Below the pieces are notes generated by a model. It was not told the DNA's origin. It did not search any database and saw nothing but the letters and a program-made list of their open reading frames with translations. This document shows, piece by piece, positions 37,325 to 48,182 of a stretch of DNA of 64,000 nucleotides. The DNA is taken from contig NC_081405.1 of assembly GCF_030272615.1 (NCBI RefSeq), positions 314,851,541-314,915,540 of the forward strand, given 5' to 3'. Positions within the stretch are counted from its first letter, which is position 1, and each line of letters opens with the position of its first letter. The position numbers were made by a program, and so were the translations under genes. The stretch is from Cryptomeria japonica (taxonomy: Eukaryota > Streptophyta > Pinopsida > Cupressales > Cupressaceae).

Positions 37325-38006
37325 ATTATAAAATATCTCTCAGTTCTATGTATAAATTTTTTTATCATTCATTTATATATAATAACTCTTGTCATATTAT
37401 CTTTGTCAACACATTTTTGTTTATCAAACTTCTCTCTTATCTTTTTTTTTTTCGTTTTATCCTCTAAATATGATTCCATCTCTTTAGATTTCAAGAAAAC
37501 CTCTTTTTTCTATAAACATTGATTGATCTGAAAACTATAAACAACCTTGATAAAATTAACAAGATATCTCTACAATATAGTTATTGCTTAAGATTTTGGA
37601 AATGGTATTTTTACTTAGGAAATATTTTTATCAATTCTTCTCAAGCATCTACTTTGTTCATGGTTCGTGTTCTTATTCCATTTCAAATATGATGTTTGTT
37701 ATTGATTCTTCTAACAAGTTATTGTTATGATTGAATCATTTTAAAGTTAATTCAACGATAGTGAAAGAGATTGTAAGAGACATTAAAATTAAAAAATGAA
37801 TATAAAATCACAATCAGTTAAATACAAATTAAAATTATAATATTCCTTTACTATTATACATAGCTAATTAAATATGACTAACAAATATATTAGGAATATG
37901 TATTAATTATATAAATAATTTTAATATCTAAATTAAAATCTTGTTTGTGCAATAATTTTACTTTGTTTTAATTGAAACTTGGTATCTATAAATAAAATGT
38001 TATAGT
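37325..38006. other. AT-rich spacer
   Basis: AT-rich DNA with no supported gene. It separates LINE E from LINE D, which point in opposite directions. Confidence 0.6.
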
Positions 38007-38022
38007 AACATTTGTAAATAAA
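38007..38022 (+). repeat. Left target-site duplication of LINE D
   Basis: AACATTTGTAAATAAA, identical to 45510-45525. Similarity continues for four more bases after one mismatch. Confidence 0.92.
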
Positions 38023-38059
38023 GTTGAAGTATTGAATTTTTTGAAGTGGGGCATTTGAG

Positions 38060-39779
38060 ATGGAGCACGAGAAGCGGGAGAATTTAGAGGCAGGGCATTT
38101 GAATCCAGGGCAGGGTGGGAAACCATACAATGGATAGGAAAACCACGGGGAGAATGGTAAGGATGACTCCAGGGATGGCCCAAATTCCTCTGAGCCAAGT
38201 GGAAAGAACTTGGCGGATGGGGACCCGCAAGCAGGAAACAAGCCCATGGATCCTGATGGAAAAAATGATGATTCACGTGCTGAAGACACTCCTAGGCAAG
38301 AATCGGTGTGAAGGGACATTAGTTGGTCTTGGAATTTTCTATTCAGTGTCAAAATGAGTGGAAAGTCATCGCTCCCCCCAGTTCATAATATATCAGACCC
38401 AGAAAAGGGTAGATTTTATATTGAAATCCTAGACCCTGTTATTGATCATAACATTAACCTTATGGCAATGACACTAGTTGGAATTTTTTTGGATCCTAGG
38501 ATAAATATTGAGTTTGTCAGGCTTTTGCTAAACATAAATGGTCTCTTAAAGGTCAAGTGCAGATCACAACTATGTCAAAAGGGGCGTTGTCTTTGGCCTT
38601 CTCCTGCAAGGAAGATATGTCAAGAGTGCTCTGTGATGGTCCCTGGCTAATCGGTAAAATAATGCCAGCTCTGTAAAAATGGGCACCTAACATGGAAATT
38701 AATGAATCAGTTTTTGTCTAGGCTCCTATTTGGGTTAGACTGGGCCCTCCCTTAGAATTCTGGGTGGAAGATGTGTTTAAAGGTGTTGCTAGCTCTTTTG
38801 GTGAACTCCTCTCTATGGAACCCATAACTACGGCTAGAAGAAGACTTATTTTTGCCAGGATTGGCATCAGAGTTACGCAAGGGATAGATATGCCTTTATC
38901 CATAGAAATCAACTCTAGACTAGGAAAATGGAACCAACCTCTGGAATATGAAAGTGTCCCTTTCGCTTTCTTTCATTGCAAAAAAGTGGGACATACAACA
39001 AGGAAATGCCTTCTTTAGGTGGCCAAAGACAAAGAAAAGAAAGAAAGGACATTACAATGGACAACAAAAAACCCTTCCAAGAAACCAAAGAGCTCTGAAA
39101 AAGAGAAAGGAATCAAAGAAGCCCAGAGTGCCATTATCCTTGACACGATAGAGGAACAAATAGATGTTAATGGGGAAAACCCAGAAATACCTTTGAATGA
39201 TAAAGGTAAAATGGATCAAACATGTAAAGATGATAGAGAACAACAAGATACCAGTCAGGAGGATCAAAAGAGTGATAATTTGGAAGAAGGAGAGATATAG
39301 GTGGTGTTACAGAATAATAAGGAAGAAGCTTCAAACCACAAAACACCAATAGAGGAGGCCTTAGTAGTGACTTCAAAGAAGCCCAAAAGTGCTTGATCCT
39401 TAGAGGGATCTCATTGTCAGGATCACAATAATTAGTAGAGATGGTCCAAGCCACCATCCAACAATCACCTATGACCTTATTTCTTAATGCTAAGTGGGCA
39501 GAGGTCAACGATCCTAACCAGAAGACAACCACTCAAGAGGAAGATTGCAATACAAATGAAGTTACAGAGCGAAAGAGAGGGGGCAAAAAAGGGCCTAAAT
39601 CTACCCATTAGGCTAATTCAGTCAAGACTAGAAACCAGAGCAAAGCTGACATGGGTTTCAACCCATCATCTCCTAGAAGGAAGAAAGCAAGCTAGATTAG
39701 AGATCAAGAGGCCAACAAGAACATAGCAGATGATACTCAAATGACCATCCATGAGGTATGTTCCCTAGTTAGAAAATGA
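38060..39779 (+). pseudogene. LINE ORF1 (DUF4283-like, CCHC knuckle)
   Basis: Starts MEHEKRENLEAGHLN with an acidic, Gly/Asp/Asn-rich leader, then a DUF4283-like region (KGRFYIEILDP, KWSLKGQVQITTMSKGA, VLCDGPWLIGK, APIWVRLGPPLEFWVEDVFK, RLIFARIGI). A knuckle FFHCKKVGHTTRKC (38964) follows in which the first Cys is replaced by Phe, then a Lys/Glu-rich tail. A frameshift lies near 38519 and others near 39.4 kb. The final frame ends at TGA 39777, overlapping the ORF2 ATG by four bases (ATGA). Plant L1 ORF1 proteins of this type bind element RNA. Confidence 0.8.
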
Positions 39780-42700
39780 AAATAATTTCATGGAATATAC
39801 ATGGACTGAATAGCCCACATAAACAAGATGTTCTTAGAAATCTAGTTAGAGAACATAAACCAGACATTGTTATTATCCAAGAAACTAAAATTATTAAAGA
39901 GAAAGTTGAAAAGATTACGCTTTTTAAGAATGGGGAAGTTTCTAGTGGAAGCTCTGATGGTGCTTTTGGGGGCATAGCTATTTTTTAGAACCTTAAGAAG
40001 GTTTTTGGGGAGCTAGTCATGCAGGATAGCAATCTGACTTTTATCAGGTTTCATCACATTAGGGATGGTACCTCTTTAATGCTTACCAATATTTATGCCC
40101 CTAATAATAGACTTGGTAGAAGAAAATTTTGGAAAAAGCTAGAGGCTATTAGGGTCCTCTACAAGGATGATATGTGGATTGTTATGGGGGATTTCAACAA
40201 CCCCCTGCAAGACAATGAGAAGTTTGGAGGTGTCCCCTCTCAGTTGGATAGCAGAATGGATCTTCTAAATTTTATCAATAATCAAGGCCTGCATGATATT
40301 GAGCCACAGGGAACCAAGTTTACCTGGTCAAATAGAAGGATGGGAGATGATCTCATTAAAGTCAAATTTGACAGGGCTCTCATTTCTAATGAGTGGTTTA
40401 ACCATTGTCAATGCTCCTTCTTAGCTATCTCTAGAATAGGTTATGATCATTTCCTTGTGTTTTTTCTTCTGATAACACCATTGTTAAATGAAATTTCCCA
40501 TTCAGATTTGAAAGGATGTGGCTGGATCATCTTAACCTAGCGTAGTTCATTAAGATGTGGTGGTCTATTGATGTCAAAGGTACTGCTATGTATAGAATTG
40601 CCAAAATATTAAGAAATGTGAAGGACAATATTAAAAAATGGAATAAGGAGGGTTTTCGAGATCCATTTGCTACCAAAACTAAAACTCAGTTGAAACTCAA
40701 GGAAATGCAAGATAAAATCCAAATGAGCGGATACAATGGAGTTTCAATGAATGAGGAAAATGAAGTGCTAGTGAAGTACCACAAGATTATCATAAGAGAG
40801 GAAGAATTCGGGAAACAAAGGTCTAGATCCCTATGGCTTAAAGTAGGCGACAAAAATACTAGATTCTTCCATATGACCGCGATGAAACACAAGGCTGCTA
40901 ACAGAATATCGAAACTTAAAATCGGGGGAACTAAGATGAGGAAGGATGATGAGATTGAGAAGGAAGTCAGGAACTTCTTTACTTCTCTTCTTTTGATGGA
41001 CTCTAGTCTAGATGGTCAATCTCAGAATGCCATCCTTGACAATATCCCTCCTACTATTAGTAAGGATAAGATCAAGGCCTTGGTGGCCATCCCTTCTGAG
41101 GAGGAAGTCAAAAAATATGTCTTTTCTTTTGATGGGAACAAATCCCCAGGCCCAAATGGTTTTCCTTTATTCTTCTTTTAAATCTTTTGGGACATCCTCA
41201 AAGATGATGTTGTTAAAGGTGTGTAGGAGTTCTTTGGGGCTAGAAGAATCTTAAAGAAAGTTAATGCTACCTTCCTATTTCTAATACCCAAATGCCCGGG
41301 AGCAGATTCTATGAATAAGTTCTGACCAATAAGCTTATGCAACTCTTTTTATAAAATAATCTCTAAGGTGGTTACTAGCAGGTTGTTAAGGATGCTTCCT
41401 CTGATCATTTTGCCCCAATAGAGTGGTTTTGTTCCTGGCAAACAAATCCTTGACTCCATCATTTCTATCCATGAGAACATTCATTCGTTGGTGGATTCAA
41501 AAATACAAGGATTTCTAATGAAGCTGGATTTGTCTAAAGCCTATGACCGTGTGGACTTGAGTTTCTTGGGTAAGGTGCTGGGTGATTTTGGATTTGGAGT
41601 GAGATTCATTAAGCTAATTGAAACCCTTGGACTTGTTATGGAATAGTCTTATTGATAGATTCAGTAGAAAGCTGGCGGGTTGGAAAGGGACCCTTCTTAG
41701 TCAAGCTGGAAAAGTCCAACTCTTAAAATCCTTGGTAAATTTGTTGATGCCATTGAGAAAATCTAGAAAGCCTTCCTATGGTCAAGGGTGGAGGAGAAGA
41801 ATAAACTGGCTATCATAGCCTAGGAAAATGTTTGTAAACCCAAAAAGAAGGGGGGCTTGGGTCTTAGGAATATCAGAACTTTGAACATAACTCTCCTAGC
41901 CAAACAAAGTTGTAGAACTTATAAAGGAAAACAAGAATGGAATGATATCTGGAAGGCTAAGTACTTACGAAAATCTCCCACCATAGAGGATTTCCTGGTC
42001 TTAGATAAGATACCAAGTGGTTCTTTCATTTGGAATAGTGTTATCCAGGCTAAAGGTATTTCTAGTATTGGCAATGTCTGGGCCATTGGTGATGGCTAAA
42101 AGGTGGACTTTTGGGATGATGCTTGGATTGGAGGAGCCTCGCTTAATAATTCGGCTTCTCATACATTCATCCTAAATTGAAAGAAGAAGATAGGTACCAA
42201 AGTGGTTGATTATTGGAAAGATAAAAAGTGGGTGGACCTCAGACCTATTGATCCCAAACTCAAGCAGGTAAACATAATGATCAACCATGTGGTCTTAAAT
42301 TGTAGAAGGGAAGACCATATGGTGTGGTGTGGGACTTTGTCAGGAACTTATTTGGTCTCTTCTACTGTCCTTTTACTGGCTCAGTCCCAAGACCCTATTC
42401 TGTGTTGGTCCAAGGCTTGGTATCGAGGGTTGACTCCCAAAATCAATATCTTTTTGTGGATCCTCTTGTAAAACAAGATTATTACTACTGACAATTTAAG
42501 AAAGAGGGGCTTCTATTTCCCTAACTTTTGCTACCTTTTTCTTAATAATGAGGAATTTGTGAACCACATTTTTTTACACTGTCCTTATACCACTCCTATT
42601 TGGGGGATTTTTTTAGAAGATGGTATTATTCCACCAATAACATCACCATAAGAAATCATTGAAAGTTCTCTTTTTCTCGTATCCTCTAGGGGATATGGAA

Positions 42701-43406
42701 AGAGAGAAATAATAGAATATTCTGGAATGATATTAACACCTCTGAAGTGGTTTGGGTCAAGATAAAAAATAACTGTGTTGAGAATGTGATGGCCAGGGGA
42801 GTGCATTGTTGTAGTAGTGACGAGGACTTTGATGTTCTCAAAAGATGGAATATCCCACCCTCTTTAGGCTCTAACATCAACCAAATCAATAGAGGTTTGT
42901 GTTGCTGGTCCTTTCCCCCTAATGAGTGGTTCAAGGCCAACTTTGATGGGGCGGAAAAGGGAAATCCAGGTCTGGTTGGTTGTGGTGGTGTCATCTAAAA
43001 TGGGGTTGGCTTTTGCATTGGAGCGATGGCCTATCCCTTAGGAATTCAAACCAATCATATGGCAGAAGATATTGGTGCACTTCAATCTATTAAACTAGAC
43101 TCTAATTTAGGGGTCAAAATGCTTTGGTTGGAAGGTGAATCTAAAAACATTATTAACTGCCTTCTCGATAATCATCAACCTTCGTGGACTATCAAGAACA
43201 TCATTGAGTCAGCTAGAGAGCTACTTCAGGGGTTTAGAAAAAGCCACATCTCACATGTCTACAAAGAGGCTAACCAGAGTGTTGACTAGGCTACCAATGT
43301 GGTGGTACGAAGTGAGATAATTATTACTTGGAATGGCAAAGGGGAGCTACCATGTGCGGCATGTGATATCTTAATCTATGAAAGATTGCATGGTAAGCAG
43401 GGATAG
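39776..43406 (+). pseudogene. LINE ORF2: endonuclease, RT, zf-RVT, RNase H (copy D)
   Basis: Endonuclease 39776-40500: ISWNIHGLNS, QETK, NIYAPN, MGDFNNPL, FTWSNRR, and GYDH where SDH is usual. The linker has LWLKVGDKNTRFFH. RT begins with NKSPGPNGFPLFFF (41135) and has LIPKC, SGFVPGKQILDSI, LDLSKAYDRVDL. It then jumps near 41615 from FIKLI straight to the PLDLLWNSLIDRF region, losing about 500 bp with the QGDP and FxDD motifs seen in copy C. The zf-RVT (LTPKINIFLW, NHIFLHCPY) has a Cys to Phe change. RNase H: ANFDGAEKGNPGLVGCGGV (42944) to YKEANQSVD; third carboxylate reads Glu (EGES). In-frame stop at 43404. Confidence 0.88.
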
Positions 43407-43647
43407 ATTTGATATCATTTCCTGAAGTGTAAGGAGATGTCGTGGCAGCAAGCGCTGGTTCTATAGGCTCCTGAGAAGGAGGTACAATAATCATTGTAGG
43501 TTAACTTCACATGCTTTATGGGTATTTTTATCCTTCTTCAATAATAGCATCAGAAAATCCTATAGAATTTGAACTGGTCATAAGAGAGAGTCTGTTGTGA
43601 AGAAAGGAACTGGGTGGGAGCTATAGATTATTGATATCAATAGGATC

Positions 43648-45323
43648 ATGGGTGGTAAACAAAATAGAATGAAGGCTACCACCATTGAGAAATAGAAGAG
43701 TCGTTTGCAGGTTTGGGCATTCCTTCAAGCCACCAAGATGATGAATTTCATGGAGAATATGCAGGAGAAACGACCCAAAATCACGAGAATCTTCAAGAAG
43801 GGCTAGATCGAAGGGACATTAACCATTGGAAACAGGAAGGGAAAGGTGATTGAAACTATGATGGTGGAGGCAATTGGTCTTCTGATGGAGGGCATCAAGT
43901 TTTACAGGGATAGAAAGATTTTAGACGCTGTCATGAATAAATTTTCGAAGAATGATGAGGAAAGGGCTAGACTGGTGAAGGGCATCCATACCTACTTTTC
44001 GCCAAAGGAAATTTAATTTAATTTGGCAAAGGTTTTTTTTTTCTATTATGCAGTTTGTCACGCTTGATGGTAGATACACTAGGATTTACAACTACCACTT
44101 TGTTTTACTTAATCATTTTAGGTATAAAGATAAAATTTATTTTCCCTATTATCTTTTTTGTGCCCTTAATGCAGTGATCAAGGATGCAATTTCTAACCCC
44201 AGTATCAACCCTGCAATGCATGAAGGTTTGATGGTGATTCTATATAATCATATCAAGAACATGACTATCCAGTTAAATATAGTTGAGATTTCTGAATCAG
44301 ATGAGGATTTTGATGACTCTGATGAGGAGGAAGGTGAAGGCTATGATACGGAAGCAGAGATAAAGGACAACCCCAAAATTGTTGGGTCAAGAAGAAGAAA
44401 TAAAATAATAGAGAAGGGGAACAAAACAAAGGGTTTGCCAAAAAGAAGCAGAGAGGGGAGGACGATATCTAGTATGAGGAGGAGTGTGGGACTGACAATG
44501 ACATGGACACTAGAAGTGAGGAGGTCCAAACCCTTGTGAGCCCAAAGTAGAAAAAAAAGACTTATAAAAGTAAGGAGGTGGGTACCAAGGACCAGTCACC
44601 TCTCAGGACTAATTTAAAGGAGAAGCGATTGATGGGGGAGGATACGGTAATGAAAGAAGCTCAGAGCTCTGAGGATAAGGAGCTTGGCCTGGAAGTTAAT
44701 CTTAATACTACTGGTGATAAGAACTAGGAAGAGCATCACTTGGATACTGACCTTTGCATCAATAACAGTATGGAAAGCTTCAAACAGGTTCTCAACTAGA
44801 TGCATAAAGAAATTGAAGGCATTAAAACCAAGAAAGACCAAGAAGCAGGGAAAATCAGGAATTTACAAGCTTTAGGCTCAAGAAAGTTCAATTCCCTCCC
44901 TGACTATCTCAGTGAGCTCACCAAAGCTATTGGTAACGCTGAGGAGATTATCAATGCTAACCACAATAGCTTTCTTAGCTTGGAAAATAGAGCAAGTGTC
45001 AATGAAAAGAGACTTTATGGAGTTGAGAACATGCTAAAAAAAAAGGTGAGAAAAGCCACAAGATTCTGAAGGCTACCTAAGCAAGCATGAAAGCCCTTAT
45101 CAGCAAGCTAGAGAACAACCAAGGGGATAAGGTCACAGCGGGCATTATTGATGTTAAGGATGACACCCTAGATGATAAGGACACACGACTTGGGAGAAGA
45201 AGGCGAGAAAGAACTAAAAGGATGTAAAGCCACAATAAAGAAATCAAGGATATTAAGTAAGCAGTGCACAATATGAAACAGATGGAGCTGGAAGCGATAG
45301 AAATGATTTATAAATTAACCTAA
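43648..45323 (+). pseudogene. LINE ORF3 (copy D)
   Basis: Starts MGGKQNRMKATTIEK, 241 bp after the ORF2 stop. N-terminal part: KVIETMMVEAIGLLMEG, GIKFYRDRK (43888). Conserved block: MQFVTLDGRYTRIY, YHFVLLNHFRYKDK (44094), NPAMHEGLMVILYNHIKN (44208). Then a very acidic segment (SESDEDFDDSDEEEGEG) and basic linker RSRRRNK-like, followed by a coiled-coil tail (ALGSRKFNSLPDYLSELTKA, AEEIINANHNSFL). At least three frameshifts are present. It ends at TAA 45321. In an element this complete, the position after RNase H is not due to rearrangement. Confidence 0.8.
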
Positions 45324-45468
45324 GCCTGGGCCTCTGTCGGTCTTTTTTGGTCTATAATTTGTGTTCTCTTGTTTGCTAGCACTTTGTTTGCCAATTATCT
45401 TCCCTTTGTTTGCGGTCTTTTTGTTTAGCTGCGTTGTAATGTTATCTTTTGATCTTCTGATTGTATTG

Positions 45469-45491
45469 GGTTTCTGAGGTCCATCAAAATC
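45469..45491 (+). other. Terminal 3' stem-loop of LINE D
   Basis: GGUUU pairs with AAAUC (one G-U pair) around a loop with GAGGUCC, 18 bp before the target duplication. Confidence 0.45.
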
Positions 45492-45509
45492 TGTTTTCCC
45501 ATATTCAAA

Positions 45510-45525
45510 AACATTTGTAAATAAA
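45510..45525 (+). repeat. Right target-site duplication of LINE D
   Basis: AACATTTGTAAATAAA, perfect partner of 38007-38022. Confidence 0.92.
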
Positions 45526-45588
45526 ATTGATATTAGTAATAAGACTAATGAATTTATTCTGAATTTTTTTTGACGAAATCAAAATTAT

Positions 45589-45907
45589 TACTAGTGTATA
45601 GTTTACACATAGCCTTATTAAGCCTAATTAGTCATGCATTTACACTTGATACTTGTCCATGCAAGATGTAAAGTCGATTAGGAGTTGTTAGAGAGGTGTC
45701 AACCTAGTTTTGACACCTCAAGCTACCTTTGTGGTAGGCAACCCACCATGACTCCATGTTTGAGGAGTCCTATCCTCATTTCATGGAGATTGAGTGATTT
45801 TTCTCCTCCCTATATGTATTCCCTCATAAGCTAATACACTTGGTTGACTATGCTCATTTTTGGGTTAATGTTGTGCTTATTTTAATCTCTTAACCCTGAT
45901 TATTACA
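45589..45907 (+). repeat. 5' LTR
   Basis: Starts TACTAGTGTATAG (the 3' copy has TGTTAGTGTATAG) and ends ..ATTATTACA. Shared words with the 3' LTR include TCGATTAGGAGTTGTTAGA, TACCTTTGTGGTAGGCAACC and ACACTTGGTTGACTATGC. Confidence 0.85.
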
Positions 45908-45920
45908 TGGTCTCAGAGCA
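45908..45920 (+). other. Primer binding site (initiator Met tRNA type)
   Basis: TGGTCTCAGAGCA directly after the LTR differs by one base from TGGTATCAGAGCA, the usual plant primer site complementary to the 3' end of the initiator methionine tRNA. Confidence 0.8.
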
Positions 45921-46320
45921 AATTGAGTTTTTTTTTAGCCAGAAGCCTATGTATTGATGGATGAAGGGAGGCGATGTTAGGACAAGAGATTGAAGGTTAG
46001 CTGAGGAAGAGATCCCATGCATAGATGTGAGGCAGAGAGCATGTTCTATCTCTATGTCAATAACCATTCTAGCCCTCACAAGTAGCATAAGCGACACCCA
46101 CACTACATCCACATGGGCAGCTCTTGTCAAACTGTAGGTCATAAGAGGGTGGTCACTGAGGTAGCATCGTGGATGATATAAGAGGATGGCCCGAGCAACA
46201 AACCTCTGTGCCTACTACATTAGACCTCCTCCACCCCATGCACAACTCCTACATGCCCTTTAACTAGGCAATTCAAGAGTACAAAATTTGAATGCGACAT
46301 GCATCAAATTTAATGAAGGG

Positions 46321-47259
46321 TGTAGACACCTAAAATGTCCTAGCATAACTAAATAAATATTTTATTTATTTAATCAGTCCCACTTCTTCTATTAATTAAA
46401 TAAATCTTTAATTATTTTATTTAATCCATTAGCTTTTTCTCTTCATGACACATATCATTTATCTTTTAATTTTCCTTTAACTAACCTCTTCATATTTTAT
46501 TATTTCTTCTACCTACTCTTTAATCCTAGCCAACCATTTATTTCTTCCACCTCTTAATATTATCCCTCCATTTTCTAAAGTGCCTTCTATATTAGAGGAT
46601 ACTATCAATCTTTCAAGGCCCTAATGATCAATTAGTCTTCTTGTGATCAAGTGACTTCACAAATACAATCCACTCTTTTTTGAGCTCTTGTACACAATAT
46701 GATAGGAGACAATGGAGATAAAACCCTACTTGGCATGTGAATGGTATTATTATTTCAATTTGTTAATTTGCATGTTCCTAGGTTTGTTCATTGGTTTATG
46801 GTGAATGTTTTATTGTAGGACTAGGGTTTGTTTGTGGTTGGATCTTTGTGGTTTGGCAATAGTTTGTCATCATCATTTTTCGCCTCACACAAAGGGTATA
46901 ATGGCACTATTCATGTGCTCTTTGTGTCATTTTTGATGACATAAGAAACTAGGGGTCTGATGTCATGGAAGGGGTAGTCCAATTTTTTTGGACTTTAGCC
47001 CTTACTCACATGGTTCTCTAGCTCCTGGTTCTTTCCAACCCTTGGGAGCTCAATGCGCTCCATATTTTTTTGGAAAATTTTCATTTATTGAAAATTTTTA
47101 TTTGGAAGAGGATTAATTTTGTAATTAGGCTAGAATTATTTTTCTTATAACTTTTGCTAGGCAAATCAAAATTGATTGTTATTTTTTGTGAAAGTTCATT
47201 TTTATGTGTTTTTTTGTGGTTTGGTTATAAAGCACACCTTTTATAAAGTGCCAAAAACA
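46321..47259 (+). mobile_element. Possible nested solo LTR
   Basis: Starts TGTAGACACCTAAAATG, a start often seen in plant LTRs, and could end ..CCAAAAACA at 47259. The flanks AAGGG (46316) and AGGGG (47260) are near-identical 5-mers and could be a diverged target duplication. No polypurine tract or primer site adjoins it, as expected for a solo LTR. Boundaries are tentative. Confidence 0.35.
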
Positions 47260-47862
47260 AGGGGGGAATCATGAGTCATACCTATGACCACTTCTATGAG
47301 CTATACTATGAACACTTCCTACCTTCTTGAGCTTTATGGGGATGTACAATGTTGTCATATGGCAAGCATTGTGATCTCCTTACTTGTTGTGTCGAATCTA
47401 GAAATGCTTCAAAGAGAGCATGCATGATTCCTTGCAACAAAATATACATACTAGTTTTTAACGTTGCACATTTGGAAACTAGTATGATGAGGTTGTCTTT
47501 GGGTCATGTGCAAACTTCAGAGACACCCACATCACTTCCTACACATATAGAATGGGGAGTCATCTTGCACACTTTATGGGGGGTTGCATAATCTTTCATT
47601 TCTCTAATAGAAAGAGATCATTCATTTTACTTGTACGTAGAAGTAGCCCTTGAGAGCTCCTGATCAGTCCTTTCTTCTATGACGTATCTTATTCACTAAT
47701 ACATTCATTTTTTTATCATCTCTTTTTTGAGATTTTTTTTTCCCATTGAGTTTTCTTTCTTACTCCATTTATGAGAGATTTTATTGTACATGGGTACCTC
47801 ACCAAGCTAGTAGTTGGGACCCATTTCTCTTCTTGTCCTCCTAAGATATGCTTAAATGGTGG

Positions 47863-48182
47863 TGTTAGTGTATAGTTTACACTTAGGCTTATTAAGCCTA
47901 CTTAGTCATGCATTTGTGCTTGTCACTTGTCCATGCAATATGTCAAGTCGATTAGGAGTTGTTAGATAGGTGTCCACCTAGTTTTGACATGTCACGCTAC
48001 CTTTGTGGTAGGCAACCCACCGCCACTCCATGTTTGAGGTGTCGTATCCTCATTTCATGGAGATAAGGTGCCTTTTCTACTCTCTATATGTACATCCTCA
48101 TAAGTTAATACACTTGGTTGACTATGCTCATTTTCGGGTTAATCTTTTTCTTATTTTAATCTCTTATTCAAGGATTCTTACA
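47863..48182 (+). repeat. 3' LTR
   Basis: TGTTAGTGTATAG to ..GATTCTTACA, 320 bp, matching the 5' LTR along its length. Preceded by AAATGGTGG, a weak polypurine tract. Confidence 0.85.

Larger units (their letters stand above)
38023..45509 (+). mobile_element. LINE copy D, near full-length 7.5 kb element with ORF1, ORF2, ORF3
   Basis: Flanked by a perfect 16-bp duplication. Order: a short 5' leader (37 bp before ORF1), ORF1, ORF2, 241-bp spacer, ORF3, 3' UTR. This copy shows the complete gene order of the family. It is dead: frameshifts, in-frame stops and a deletion of part of the RT, including the catalytic FxDD motif, are present. Confidence 0.93.
45589..48182 (+). mobile_element. Small non-coding LTR retrotransposon (TRIM/LARD-like)
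   Basis: Two direct repeats of about 320 bp (45589-45907 and 47863-48182) are similar end to end. The first is followed by a tRNA primer site. The internal part of about 1.95 kb has no open frame with retroelement domains, so movement would need proteins from another element. A possible second LTR is nested inside. A clear 5-bp target duplication was not seen, probably because of divergence. Confidence 0.8.

Noticed and set aside
45908-45920. A tRNA gene near the primer site
   Set aside because: Only the 13-base primer complement is present and no cloverleaf can be formed around it.
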